From the NCBI RefSeq assembly GCF_932294415.1, contig NC_065535.1, positions 15,166,282 through 15,230,281 on the forward strand: a DNA stretch of 64,000 nt, in the 5' to 3' direction. The notes under the pieces are model-generated. The model saw only the letters and a list, made by a program, of their open reading frames with translations, was not told the origin of the DNA and did not search any database. Each line of letters starts with the position of its first letter. The stretch's first letter is position 1. Both the position numbers and the translations under genes were made by a program. Shown one piece after another: positions 1 through 12,599 of this stretch. This DNA comes from Quercus robur. Its lineage: Eukaryota > Streptophyta > Magnoliopsida > Fagales > Fagaceae.

Positions 1-572
1 TGATAAGCAACGGTGTTGTCAAAAGAGACGGTCTTGATGGCCTAACAATCAAAGAACTGGTAAAGGGAATTGTGTCTCAAACGGAAAGGCAAAAAGACAG
101 ACGGATTCTTCATAGTAGAAAGATTCCAATGAGACGGACGGACACGAGGTAGACGGGTAGTAAAGCCATCTGGCACCTACGTGGCCTAAGTGGTCTCCAA
201 GAAACCTAATATGGAAATATCTTGCATCTCACGCTCAACCATAATCGAAGGAATCCCTACAAGGAAAAAATCCCATAATATACGAGCATTTAAGAGGATC
301 TTGTCTACAAGGAAATATCTTCTCCATTAAAAAACGAAGGTCAGCTCTACATTACTATAAAAATCCCAAAGCCCTCACAAATCAAGGGACATGTAATCCT
401 CCCAGCTTTAACACTCTAGAGTTGTAGAAATTCTCTCTAACTTAACCTTCGGAGGGTATTTGGCCGGTACTACACCGGCACTCTCTGTAAGGTGTTCTTT
501 GTTTTTGTTTCGCAGGTTCTATCTAGAACACGTGAGGATTGTGCAGCTCACTGACGATTTTTGGCATCATCA
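1..572 (+). mobile_element. LTR-retrotransposon long terminal repeat (solo or partial)
   Basis: The stretch begins with TG at base 1 and ends with CA near 572. It holds a TATA-like box (TATAAAA, 356-362) inside a promoter-like context, followed by a CT/GT-rich leader with the inverted pair CCGGTactaCACCGG near 464-480. This is the usual architecture of a plant LTR with its own promoter and R/U5 region. No internal gag-pol or primer-binding site follows it directly, so it is a solo or truncated LTR. The left edge may lie outside the window. The superfamily cannot be set from the LTR alone. Confidence 0.5.
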
Positions 573-660
573 TCTTTCAAAAGTACTTTGACTTCAAAAT
601 GGTTGATAATTTATCCTTTTACATAAATTACAAAATATTGTTAATAAACTCTGTAATTTA

Positions 661-1138
661 TGACCTGTTTGGAAGTTTAAAAAAGGAGGGGGAGTAGAGT
701 AGAGAGAGAGAAAGTAATTCAATTACCTTATTTGGAAGTTTTTTTAGGAAGGAGAGGGAGGAGTTTGGAGGGGTTTGGGGGGTTTCAATTAACTCTAACC
801 CCTCATTTTTAATTCCCCCAAATTGAAGAGATTTGGAGAGAGAGTAGAGTAGATAAATTATTAACTAGATAAATTTCCCAATTTACCATTTCTAAATTAA
901 TAATAAACCAATGTTGCAAGTCCATTTTCAAATAGGGGTAAATTTGTCTATTTTAATCATTTCCTCTCATCTCCATCCTAATTTTTAAAACATCCAAACA
1001 AGAGGAAGGGCTAATTACTCCATTCCCCTTTACTAATTTTAAAAACATCCAAATAAGGTGGAGGGAAACCATTCCCTCTACTCTCCTCCCCTCTACTCTC
1101 CTCTACTCTCCTCCTTCTCTAAACTTTCAAATAGGCCA
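661..1138. mobile_element. Harbinger/Tourist-like MITE
   Basis: Terminal inverted repeats of 18 bp (661-678 TGACCTGTTTGGAAGTTT; the complement at 1121-1138 differs at 3 positions) are flanked by the direct trinucleotide TTA (658-660 and 1139-1141). A TTA/TAA target-site duplication is the hallmark of PIF/Harbinger elements. The interior is purine-rich on the left and pyrimidine-rich on the right (GGAGGG / CTCTACTCTCC), so it could fold back. No coding capacity is seen. Confidence 0.65.
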
Positions 1139-1141
1139 TTA

Positions 1142-2725
1142 TGGATTCAAATTTCTTAGTCGTTTCAAGTGGGATCAATCATTGCAATACTCCCACCAGG
1201 TTGGAACAATTATCGGAAAAAACTTTTGTATGTGACAAAAGATTACACATTGGAAAAGTTTGATAAACATCTTTGAATCGAAGAAGAAAGTAGAATAAGA
1301 GATGGTACCAATTATGATTCTAACGTGAACGTTAATAATGTTCAAGGCAAAGGGAATAAGACATAAAACACTTGAAAGTAAACAAAAGTATCTAAATTCC
1401 CAATATGAAAGTAAAGCAAATGCAACAACTGTTGTTAAAGAAATTGTAGCCATAGTGAGTGGAGTGTATATTGGTATAATCACAGACGTGCAAATGACTG
1501 CTGTTCCAAACTCTTTTGTGCTTTGATCCCAGTGCAATGGTTCATGTGCACAATGATAAGACTCAGTTCAAACACTATGGCATGTTCAAAGTAAGTATTA
1601 TTATTATAAAGATGTTTCTAATTCTTTTTATATCATTGATTCATCGTCTTTATAGCATGGTGATTGAGCACTTTTTTTTTTTTTGAAGAGGAAAACTGCC
1701 TCATAATTCATTAAATGAAAGTGGAATCCACGTACAAGTTCATTGAGCACGTTTAAATTTTAAGTATCTGAGATATATGTCTAACAGTCTAAGTATGGTT
1801 TAATTTCTCATAAGCATGATGAAAATAATAAATGTGAAATTTGTATACAAGCCAAAAATGGCTAAGAAACCATTTCCCACATCACAAAGAAATCACAAAT
1901 TTTACAACTTGTATCTTCCAATGTATGCGGATTGAATTGTGTGTTAACTACGGAGGAAAAACATATTTTATTACATTTAGTGATGATTTCTATAGATTAC
2001 TTTTTTGATAAACAATGATATCTAGATCTTTTCGAGTATTTGACTATTCTTTTAAGCATGTGCAATCCCCTTATCCCGCACACACCAGGTAATTACAGGG
2101 AAGAATCACTTAAGGGTATGTGTACTTATGAGAAATAATGATAAATCTTTTAACATGTTCAATGTTATAAATCTAAAGTAGAACAAAACAATAAAAAAAT
2201 TTAGGAGTGATAGACGTAAAGAACGACTTTCACATGAGTTTTCTACATTTTGTGAAGAATATGCAATAATACACCAAAAAATATGCTCCTAAATCCTAAT
2301 ACACTTCAACAGAATGGTTTGATAAAAAGGAAAATTCAGACTTTTGTTAGACTTGGTTAATGTCATGATTTTAAGGGAAAAGTTGTAATATAAATTATGA
2401 GGAGAAGCTTTCCTAACAATGTGTCATATATACAATAGAGTTTCATCTAAGAAAACAATAAAGTATCTCTATATGAGCTAACGAATGGTAAAAAATCAAA
2501 CTTCAATTATTTTAAAATGTATAGGTTTATGGCCTTTTACTAAGTTAGGACCAAAAGCAATAAAAAGTTTATTTATAGGTTATGCGAAATTTTGAATACT
2601 CATAGATTGTTACATTTTAGTCCAATGTTATAGTGGAATTGCAAGATGTTGAGTTTATAGAAGATAAATTCAACCATAATTCCAATGATGACTTGTAATC
2701 TAGTCAAACATGAGAATTTGACTTT
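1142..2725 (+). pseudogene. Decayed Ty1/copia retrotransposon (gag to integrase remnants)
   Basis: Conceptual translation with many frameshifts and stops shows copia-type landmarks in the correct order. A gag end (PPSWNNYRKKLL near 1190, then IEEESRIRD near 1280) comes first. A pre-integrase zinc-finger remnant follows (CEIC near 1835, then AKKPFP). Next is an integrase core start (GKTYFITFSDDF near 1960) and later integrase (EFSTFCEEYAIIH near 2235, EAFLTMCHIYNRV near 2405, FIGYA near 2572). No reverse transcriptase or RNase H is recognisable afterwards; the following DNA is interrupted by the MULE at 3313. The copy is heavily mutated and cannot encode a product. Confidence 0.75.
1672..1741 (-). 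mobile_element. Short retroposon tail with target-site duplication
   Basis: A run of 13 T followed by about 57 bp (antisense LINE/SINE-type 3' end) is flanked by the 9-bp direct repeat ATTGAGCAC (1663-1671 and 1742-1750). The insert sits inside the copia remnant, so it is younger than that element. Confidence 0.55.
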
Positions 2726-3312
2726 AATACTATTACTTCATAGGGGTGTGCATAGGTTGGGTTAGCCAACACAAGAGAAATATCTCTAGCCCATCCAATC
2801 AAACCCATGATATCTCTAAAATCCAATCCAACCAATATGGGTCAAATCAGGTCATTGAGTCAAGGTCATTTTGTCAAGTCTAATAAAAAGATTGAGTTTT
2901 TATTCAACTATTTATGCTCATTATTCAATAAATGATTATTATTTACACAACTAAGCTTAATATCTCAATTTTATGAAAGCTAAGTCTTAAATACCAAAAT
3001 AAATCAAACTAACAAATTTAAATAAAGTCATAAAATACCAATAAAAAATTCAAATTAAAAAAAAAATTGAAATGCATATATTTTATAACTATTAATATCA
3101 TAAGTTGGATGAAGTTACATGAGTTGAAACTTTTGCCAAACTAAACTCAACCCAGCCAAAACTTCAAAAAATAATTACAACCTAACCTAAAAGCCATTGA
3201 ACAAGAAAAGAAAAACAAAAAATTGTAGTCCAAAAGTCATTTCATATCAAGCTCTTGTATACCTAGTAGAAGGAAATAGAAATGTAGTCCAAAACAAAAT
3301 ACATATTGCATT

Positions 3313-5633
3313 GGGTAAATTTCACAAACCTACTCTGAGGTTTGTGATAATACCAACTAGGTCCAAAATATTTTAAAACCCACAAATTTAGTCCTCAAAA
3401 GACAATTTTGTCCTGGACAGATCAAACACCGTTTCTCTAAGGTAATTTGTAGAGTAGCATGAGTTTGCCACACTATATCGTTAGTTAGTAGGAATTGGAA
3501 AGAAGTTTGGAGAATAACATCTCGAGTTCAGCGAAGAAATCGAGCCTCAAAGCCTCGAGATCGATTGCTGACATGGAGATATTTTTGCCACTTGGAACTC
3601 GAGTCTTAAAGACTCGAGTTCCATTGAAAAAGAAGATGAGCTTGAAGAACACAATGAAGATCTGAGATTTTGAAGAAATTGAAGACGAAGAGAAGAACCC
3701 ATAGAAGATTTGAAGAAAGAACATGATGAAGATCTAAAGAAATTGAAGAAAGAACATGATGAAGAAAGGAACCCATGGAAGAACACAATGAAGAACCCAC
3801 GGAACCCATGGAAGAACACGATGAAGAACCCAAGCACAAAGAAGAAAGGATTCCACGAAAGAAGAACCAAGAAGAACAACGAAGAAGAAAGTACCAGGTG
3901 AACACAGGAAATTGAGTTTTAAATACTCGATTTCCACATGGATTTTTTTCCATGTCAGATTGCCATCACATACAACTCGAGTTTTAGAAACTTGAATTCC
4001 ACCTTTGAACTCGAGTTTTAGAGTCTCGAGATGTTAGTTTGTTACATAGTTTTGTAAACATGACAACTAACTAAAATATTTCAAAAATAATGTTAAATGC
4101 AAAAAAAAAAAAAAAGTCCCATTTCTCTTCTTTCTTTCTATCTTCTCTGAGTTCTCTCTCAAAATACTCTCTCTCTAAGGCTTCGTTTGGGAGTTCATAA
4201 AGGAATGGAATTGAATGTATTTAAGTAAGGGAAATGAATGGAATGGAATTAAGTAACCTTGATTGAATGTTTTAAAATAAAGGAATGGAAAGGAATGAAA
4301 ATGAATGGAATGTAAGTAATTTTGTTTGGGAGTAACATAAAGAGAATGGAATGGAATCATTTTATGACAATATTACAATTAGACCCCTATTTTAAAATAA
4401 ATAGTTGAATATATAGGAGTATTTTGGGAGTTTTAGTAAAAAATTCATTAAATCTAATTCCATTCCCTCCCAATTTTAGGGGGAATGGAAATTTGAGATT
4501 TTAAAGGAATAGAGAGAAATAAGTGTTCTCTTCTACCCATTCCATTTCCTCTCACTTAAACTCCCAAATAAGGGAATGAACTTTCCATTCACTCCATTAA
4601 AACTCCCAATCAAGGGAATGGAAGAATATTCTAAAATTATTCTTTTCATTTCTTTCCATTCCATTCCATTCTCTTCTCCCAAACGAGGCCTAACTGAACA
4701 TCAACCACTGCAAAACCCATGATCTTGGTCACCGGCATCAACAGCACCACCATGCAAAGGTCATCCTGATTCCCATCGCAATATTGATGCCATCAGCACT
4801 ATCAAGGACTCTCGTCTCTCTCAGATCGGAACCCACGCGACGGTGGTGCTTCGATCTGGGTCTCGCCTTCAACGAACTCTCTCCTCCTCTTTGCGGCGAC
4901 GTTGTGGGTCGTGGTATGGCCTTTGGATTTCAGATTTGGGTAGTGCTTCTTCAAGAGACAATGAAGTAGATCTTATGATATGGTATGTTTTTTGGTTTCT
5001 CTTATGAGGTTTATAGTTGGGGTTTTGTTGATTATTTTTGTTGTTTGGCTGGGAATTTTGTTGGTTTTCTTCTTCTTCTTCTTCTTCTTCTTCTTTTTCT
5101 CTCTCTGGATTTTGTGCAGCAATGTGGGTATGAATTCCGACGATGTGGATATGAACTACAGCGGTGTGGGTCTGAAAGCTTAATGCGGCACCACTCCATC
5201 TCTAAAATACCACGGGATTTGGCTGGATTATAGCCACAGAAAACAATCTCAAATTCATCATTTTCCCTTTTTTGACAGCATTGACAAACCAGCTCTAGCC
5301 TCCTCCAAATCCATAGTTGCTGATTTCTTTTTTTCTTTTTCTTTTTTGGATTTAGAAAATAGGTCTTGGGTATTGGGATAAGATAGAGAAAGTAAATCAA
5401 TTAGGACTTAGGGTTTGGATTCCCTTTCTATCTATGCAGGATCTTCAAAATGGTAATTGATGCAGCGAGTTTGAACTTAGAGAAGAGAGAGCTTAGGAAC
5501 AAGACAGAAAAGAAATGGTGTTTGGTCCATCAGGGACAAAGTTGTCTTTTGAGGACCAAATTGATAGGTTTTAAAATGTTTTGGACTAATTGGTATTATC
5601 ACAAACCTCAGGGTAGGTTTGTGAAATTTACCC
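3313..5633. mobile_element. Mutator-like element (MULE), non-autonomous, long TIRs
   Basis: Long terminal inverted repeats of about 120 bp (3313-3435 against 5517-5633) are flanked by a perfect 9-bp target-site duplication TATTGCATT (3304-3312 and 5634-5642). Both features are diagnostic of Mutator-like transposons. No transposase is seen. The left interior (3480-4040) is a degenerate GAAGAA-rich stretch with repeated CTCGAG palindromes. The right interior (about 4700-5240) is less AT-rich and gene-like in composition (a CTCTCTC tract, then a GC-rich stretch with short open frames), so it may be captured host DNA, although no gene is recognised. A Harbinger MITE is nested inside at 4179-4690. 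Confidence 0.85.
4179..4690. mobile_element. Harbinger-like MITE nested in the MULE
   Basis: TIRs GGCTTCGTTTGGGAG (4179-4193) and CTCCCAAACGAGGCC (4676-4690) match with one mismatch and are flanked by TAA duplications (4176-4178 and 4691-4693). The interior is built of GGAATGGAAT-like and ATTCCATTCC-like repeats that are roughly complementary between the two halves. It is non-coding. Its position shows that it inserted into the MULE after, or together with, the arrival of the MULE. Confidence 0.75.
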
Positions 5634-5642
5634 TATTGCATT

Positions 5643-6540
5643 TTATACATAGAGTGACTCTAAAAATTTTAGTGAAACAACGTCTTCAAGAAATCTAGTT
5701 TTTGGAAAGAAGTTGTAAATGATGAAATGCACTTAGTATTATCTAATAATAATTAGGTTTAAATTGATCGATTTCATCAATGTTGGTGACATCTTATTAG
5801 GCCTAGATTGACTTATCAAGATTTGGTCAGTTTAAATAGTGGCTAAGGTTGATGATAGGTTTCACAGTTCAAAACCTACCCCAAAAGTTTTCCCACGTGG
5901 GAATTTGACCGAACTGACCTAATCAATAATAGATTCATTCTTAGTTATATCTCCATCTATATTTGGTGGAGATCTTGCAAACTCCGACGTTTCTACTTCT
6001 TGTTGTTGTTTATAGCTAGTTCAAAAGAATAAAACTGTTACCCTTAAACACCCACTTATTCAAGCTATCGTTTTGGCTAGCTTAACAATAGGTTTCATCC
6101 TCTACCACTTAATGTGATCCAATTGAGTGCTAGGTTGAGTCCAAAATCAGCTTGACCCAACTCGACTTGTGGACATCCTCAGGTATGGCAAAATGCCTCC
6201 ACCTCTAACCCACTCCAACGATAGAACACCCATGATCCGATCTTGATTGGTCTCATTGTCATCCTTATTATATTGTATATTTGACCAATCAAGCGAGGGT
6301 CATTAATGACATTTAACTCAAATGGAGTCGTTATATACCTCTTTCAAAAAAGGAAAAAAGAAAAAGGATATCATTATCCACAGTTACAAATAGTACAAGA
6401 AGATTTCGTTCAATGCCCACCCTTTTACTTTTACCAGTCTACCCCGAATGTAACGGTGGGCCCTCCTGCTACATGTTTTTTTTAAAAAAACAAAGTTAAA
6501 AAAGAAAGAAGCCTCCACATTTCGCAGGAGCCAACATTGC
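5643..6540. other. Intergenic DNA upstream of gene A
   Basis: No reading frame resembles a protein. The stretch holds low-complexity AT-rich DNA and GACC/CAACCC-type degenerate repeats near 5860-6180. The last 100 bp are the likely core promoter region of gene A, but no TATA box is obvious. Confidence 0.4.
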
Positions 6541-6559
6541 CTCTTTTAAAAAAAACAAA

Positions 6560-9500
6560 AAACACACACATCTCTCTCTCTTCTCTCTCTCTCTCTCTCG
6601 CTCAGTCCCTGGCTGTGGTTGGTTGTCAAAGCTTTGCTTTGTGCTTGAATTGAAAGGGTACTAATTTCTTTTCTCCAAATCTGTTATTTCTACTCTATTT
6701 TTGCCATGTTAAAGTTAAACCCTCAATTGAAAATTTTTCACTTGAAAATAAAAGTATGGAATCTGGTTTGGTTTGGTTTGGTTTGTTCTCTGATATTTAA
6801 GGTTCAGCTCACTACTTTAGTTTGTATTCTTGAATACTGCATTCGGGAGAAACTTGCAGCACCGTTTGTTTTTTAATGTGCAATTTTTATTTATTTATTA
6901 ATTATTAATAATCATAATTCTCTGTGTAGTTCCGCAGCTCATAGGCGCCCAATGGTCCCGTGGTGGACCCAAAAAAAAAAAAAAAACAAACCCATTGTTG
7001 TCCATTTTTTTAATATATATTTATTTTAAGAATAAGCTGTGTTGTGAAATTTTGAAATATATAGCAACCCGCCAGTTGCTCTCAAATTGAACAAATAAAA
7101 CAAATAAATTAGCTGCGGTATATTATATTATATTATAATATTCGTAGCTTTATATATATATATATATGGTATAGGTAAACAAACATGTACTTATATAATT
7201 TGTTACTGAATATAGTGTAATTGTGTAACTGAATATCAGTCTATTTCAGCCTAGTGGTTGGAGGCTTGGAATGAGCTTTAGACTCAAATATCCTGGGTTT
7301 GATCCCTATTAGGAGTTCCTCTGGATTACCTAATACATGGTTCTGGTGGGTGGGGTTCTGCATCCATGGTTTACTCCATAGGGATGGTCCAAAGGGCTCT
7401 GCCTTGGTGAGAGTTCACGTCATTAAGAAAAAAAAAAAAAAAAAATCAGTCTTTCTCCTACCTTGTTACCATGTGTCGAGTCGAAATTGTTTATGGATTG
7501 GCCTTAGGAGTTGCATATAAAAAAAAATTTAATTCAGTGGCATTACCGTCTGTATTGGATTTTTATGGGATTCATTGTTATACTTGTGGCATTGTAGACT
7601 TTGAAAGCATTGGTGTTTGTTGCAGGTTACTGTTTCATTAATAAAAACATTGAAAGAGATTATGATATCAGAGTAGCTAAATGATTAGCTGTATTTAGTT
7701 GGCGTTTTTGAGTATCTCCTTTCTGATTGATCTGATGATTTTTTTTTTCTTTACTTTTGTTCCATGAAAGATTATTATAGTAGTTAGGTGTAACTATTTG
7801 CTAATTTACAGCAGCAGATCACAATATGAAGTTGTTGAGTTGCATTAGACTAAAATACGTACTCTGATTTTGTTCAGTTTCTTCTTTTTTACCCTTTTTA
7901 CTATACTAGCACATGTGGAGGAAGTTATGCTTTAAAAAAAAAAAAAAAAAGATTATATTTTTATTATTATTGTGTACATACCTTTCTATTATGACAATAA
8001 GTGAATGTTGTAATTGATATTCAAGTTGTGCAGCAGAAGAGTGTTAATTTTCATTTTTCAATTTGATAATGATATGGCTGTCTTGGCAGCACTGAAATGT
8101 ATTAGCCTATTAGGGAATCTGTTGATATTTGTATAGAAGTGTAAACTATCTTCTTGGTCACTTTCCTGTGTAGTCTCTGTAAGTCTGATGTATTAGGTTT
8201 GTTCATTGCAAGGACATCCTTAATGATTTCATATTTCAACTTGGATTTAGGCCTCTCCAGCTAAGGCAGGATACTGAGTACTGCTGGTTCCACAAATGAT
8301 CAACTCTACTCTTAAAAACAATGGGCTGGGCTATTGTGGGACTGATTTGCCTTTGTACCGTAAGCAATCACCAATAGGCAAGAAGAAGACAGCTTTGAGA
8401 GATGTGCAGAATGATAGCAGGAGCTTAATACGTAATGATCCAGAGAGTTGTGTTCTAGGAAGAAATGATGCCAATGCTGTTAAGGTCTCTGGGGCTAAGA
8501 GACTTACCCCTGAATTCTCTTCAAACCCCCCTTATCACCAGTCCTGGAGAAGTAATAGAGCAAATAAACATCTCACACATGATGTTAAGAATTTTGATTC
8601 AGAACTAGGCAGGACAAGAGTTCAAGAGACATTTGAGAATAAAAGCGGGTTTCCAAATTCAAGAAAATATTTCCACAATCAGCCACAACTAGCTCAACAA
8701 CGTTCTGACAAGCAGGAGAAAAATACATCTTGTCTATCTGCATTTGCACCAATTCCTACGGCTTCTTTGATAGCCTTTTCCCCAGGTAGACCATCAGTTC
8801 CTATTTTTCTCGAAAAGTCTGGTAATGGTTTGCCAGCTGCTGAATCCAATCACCTTAGGTTTACTTCTGAGTACGAAGTTCCTCATATAGCTGATTCTAA
8901 GGGGAGCACTGATCAGAAAAGGAAAGAACAGCTCCTTCATGTGCAGAAGCTTCTGAAGCACTGTGATAAGTATGATCAGAGAGATTACATCCAAAGTAAG
9001 ACACTGTAGTCCGGTGGTGCCGCTGTAGAACATTATCTGTTCTAAATTAAACTTTTTTTTCCCGACAGTTCCAAAAATGTTTTCTTTTGTTTGTGACTTT
9101 CAGGGATTTGCCATTTGTCTCCTCTTGAGCTAAGCAGGCATGCTGTTGAGTTGGAGAAAAGATCAATCCAGCTATCAGTTGAGGAAGGTAGTTAGATGAA
9201 TTTATAGCAAAGTTTGAGTACTATATTCTTCTAAGGAAATGAAATTTCAATTATTTTTTCAATAAACTTATCATAATACATAAGGTATGGAGTTAGGTGT
9301 TATATTAAATCTTATGCATGAACTGTCAGCATGAATCTTTTCTTTTCTGTTTGGTTTCACAAAATGCAAAAAGACCCCTCCAACTTTGGCTCAATTTGAA
9401 ACTGACCTCTGATTTATAATTTACAATTTTTAAATTTTTGGGGTTAGGGAATTCGCCAAATCGGTTGTTAGATGGGCTGGAAGGAAAGTGATCACCTGTA

Positions 9501-12203
9501 CACATGATTCATTGTTAATAAAAAAATTTGTTTTGAAGTAAAATTAAATAAAAATTTCATTTTAAATCCATGTTATTTATTCAATTATCTTCTTCTCACC
9601 AAGACTGCCGTACACAGCAACTCACTGACCTTAACCCACAGCAAAGCCCAGCTGCATTGCTGTCTCATGCCTCAATTTCAAACCCATGCCTCAAACTTCA
9701 CAAACATGCAACACTCAGACCACAGCTGAAATCACTAAGCTGCCAATTAGATCATTCCAACCTGCCAAAATCCCCTTGGCCGAACCCCAAGTAGCCATCA
9801 CTTGGGGCAAAGTTGGCTGGCCATGATTGAACCTACAAAATATACTCATCACCCACTCGCTCAAAGCCCCAAACCACCAAACTGTTGCCACTCTAGAGCA
9901 GACCATTGGTCAAGGAGCATTGAAAGCAGTGGCATGCCACCACGATCAAACTCACAATTTTTGGCCTTAAATTAACACGGCCAAGACCCATCCAACCACA
10001 ATCACCACTAGCAAACCCAATAACATGACCTGACTCTCCATTTTCAGCCATTAATCATCATGACCGAGGTCCACCCAGCCGCAACCACCTCTGGTAAGCC
10101 CCCAATCACCCAACAACAATGCCAAAATTGTTAGCCTAGACCGTTCCCTCCAAGACCAGCTGCTGCCAACTGAAGCCAAACCCCTCTTAGATTTCCAATA
10201 TTTTTAACCAAACACTGCCATGGAGTGATTGTTGGGTAGCACAAAGCTCAAGAAATATTGATATCAGAACCAATTCCATATGACCCTATTACTTAAATAG
10301 TTAAATCATGTAAGTGAGATGATGAGGAAGAGATAAAGTGAGAGAAGGATGAGATTAAGAAGAAGACCCAAAAAATGGATTTTTTTAAAAAATTAAATTT
10401 TACTTTAAAATTAATTTTATTGAAAATAAATCATGTGGATGAGCAAAATCACTTTCCGTCAAACAAAACTGACAGAAGTGAGATGGAAGGACAAATTTGG
10501 CAATTTTCCTAACCTCGGGTCAAACTTCTCAAATTGGAAGTTCAAGGGGTCAGTTTAAAATCAACCCAAAGCTTAGGGGTATTTTCACATTTCCTTTTTT
10601 TATCCTCCTCTTCTTGTGCATTTGTTTGTGTGTGAAGCTAGTGTAAAACCTTAAGTAGCACTAAGTTCACTGTAAACTGAAAGTTAACTATGAAAGGGGC
10701 TTTTGAATTGAATGCTTGTGATTATAATTATGACAACCCAGAAAACTACATATTTTACTCTTGTGTGTCGAATGATCAAGATGATACCTAATAGATTGTT
10801 CATTGTCGAGGGTTGCTAAATGTATTCACAGAATTGCTACCTCTAAGTAGCTAACTTTTATCTAGTGCTTCTACTTCTAGTAGAGTTGCTTAAATGTCTA
10901 TCTTCACAGTCAAAAAAAAAAAGAGTTGCTTAAATGATGTAAACTAGAAATATTCAGTGAGGAAACTTTTGTCTACATTATGAGTATCAACAGTGTAAGT
11001 CTATGAGATCTGCTTTATGTGGTTAATACTCTGTTTAGTATTAACCCTGTATTGCAGCTTTCCCTACTGAACAAATTTTGAAATTGAAATTGGATGTCCT
11101 GAATTTTGGCTTTAGTTCCTCTACAAATAATTGCATTTTAAATATATTTCTATCCTTTTTCTATGGATAAAATCCTATGAGTTCCAAAAAAAGTGATTCC
11201 TGCACAAGTAAACTTATGCCACATGTCATGCAACAATGTTTGCCATGCTGTGGGTTTGAATCTCCAATCTGGACACAGTAGAGTAGATAATGACACAATA
11301 GAGTATGATACTGCCAATGTGTCACACCCTATAAATTGAGCGTGAGTTTTGCTTAGTGATGGTTCTTTTGAACAGAAAGAGAAATGTATTGTCATAATTA
11401 CTGCACTAGATTGTGTACCAGCTATTAATGCATTCTTCATAATGTAGAAGGATTAGACTATGGAGTGGAGAAACATCAGATGGTTGGTGCCAATAGTAAT
11501 GATAGGAAATCAGTGGCAGCTGGCAGTAGGTGGCTGCGATAGCCAGATAGGAGGCGGTTTGAGTGGCAGCAATGGCTTGTGGGCCAGGCGATTTGTTATG
11601 CTGGTCGGATGGTTGGTGATGGAGGAAGTTGGTAGTGGCAGCATAGAGGAGTAAAAAGGGGCAAGAGTGGTGGGGGTAAGGGCAAAGGATTCTTCTGGAA
11701 AATTGTTTACATTTTTTTATGAGTGTAAACAATTTTCTGTTGACCATGGAAAATGTTTTTTGTTACTGAAATTTTCTATTGTACCAAACATTGAATAATA
11801 CATGCAAAAAAAAAAAAAAAAAACAAAACAAAAAACAAAACAAAACATTTAATGATGAAAAAAAGTTTATTTGCAAGTTTTCTAAGATCACAGACCTCAT
11901 AGACCTTTTTTGTTCTCTTTCTATTTCCTTGATCCCAGATGATATCTGATTGTACATGTTTACATTTTTGTTCAATTAAAGTTTAACCGAGTTTAGTAAT
12001 CAATGATTTTCGGATGATGATTAAGCCAATTCATTGTGTTCCTCCATTGCAGTGAAAGAGATCGAAAGGATGAAGGCTCTAAACATATTTGGGAAGTCTT
12101 CACCAACAAAGAATCCCTTGCCAACATTTTGACAAGTTCTGTCCAAAAGGTGAAAATCAATTAGATAAACGAGTTAAATTTTAGTGATTTTGCTTATGAC
12201 CAG
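6560..12203 (+). CDS. Gene A: unnamed plant protein, 287 codons, three coding exons
   Basis: A CT-rich non-coding first exon (about 6560-6656) is followed by an intron. The coding exons are 8296-8995, 9104-9187 and 12053-12132 (TGA), and phases join cleanly: codon 234 is split A/GG and codon 262 is split G/TG. The transcribed exon probably continues to 12203, where a GTAGGT donor suggests a 3'UTR intron. The start is the first ATG of the open frame, after an AG-rich acceptor region near 8250-8269. Residues 1-200 are Ser/Asn-rich and look disordered, with basic patches (QKRKEQ near 210). The C-terminal 75 residues look helical and conserved, with ICHLSPLELSRHAVELEKRS followed by VKEIERMKALNIFGKS. 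No catalytic domain or targeting signal is recognised, so no function is assigned. Intron 2 (9188-12052) is enlarged by a transposon. A broken copy lies at 38899-40040. Confidence 0.8.
7243..7444 (+). mobile_element. tRNA-derived SINE in the first intron of gene A
   Basis: An A-box-like TAGTGGTTGG (7252-7261) and a B-box-like GGTTTGATCCC (7296-7306) are spaced as in a tRNA-derived pol III promoter. About 130 bp of tail and a run of about 18 A follow. Direct repeats ATCAGTCT flank it (7235-7242 and 7445-7452). The length of about 200 bp is typical for a plant SINE. Confidence 0.7.
9364..10592. mobile_element. Long-TIR (MULE-like) element in intron 2 of gene A
   Basis: The left segment 9364-9560 and the reverse complement of 10370-10592 match over nearly 200 bp (for example the AAACTGACC and GGAAAGTGAT blocks appear in both). 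The interior 9590-10220 is less AT-rich and pyrimidine/CA-rich. It carries CCCAACC and CAACCACC-type repeats and no recognisable gene. Long TIRs with a compositionally distinct core fit a non-autonomous MULE, but a clean 9-bp target-site duplication was not found, so the edges are approximate. It accounts for about 1.2 kb of the intron. Confidence 0.55.
10897..10921 (+). mobile_element. Ultra-short retroposon insertion (15-bp body plus A tail)
   Basis: The 15-bp direct repeat AGAGTTGCTTAAATG (10882-10896 and 10922-10936) flanks TCTATCTTCACAGTC followed by about 11 A. A target-site duplication plus A tail is the signature of target-primed reverse transcription. The body is almost completely 5'-truncated. 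It lies in intron 2 of gene A. Confidence 0.6.
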
Positions 12204-12599
12204 GTAGGTAAATTAATCTGCCTCAGTTTCTTCATTTTTCATTTTCTTTTTTTATGTTTGGCTTGGAATGAATCTACCTTTTTGGTAGCTCTACCAACCG
12301 TGCAAACCTGATATTTATTAGGAACTTATTTATCAATTTTAAGTTTGTAACTTGTCATCTTTTGCTTCTACTGATAGTTGTATCAGGTAGTCTTACCAAT
12401 ATCAAAATTCCTACTCCTAGATGTCAAAAATTTTATAGCGAAAATAAATATTTCATCTCAAATGGATAATGGAGTGCAAAGATTGTAATGTCTTCTAACA
12501 CCCTGTTACTAGAAATTTCTGATACCATGTCAAAGTAGTTGTGGGTCACCTTAATATCTAGAATCACGACTGACCTGCAAACATGGATAATGCTCTCCC

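Noticed and set aside
3485-3953. Ser/Phe-rich and Lys/Glu-rich frames
   Set aside because: They are low-complexity translations of GAA/GAAGA repeats inside a MULE.
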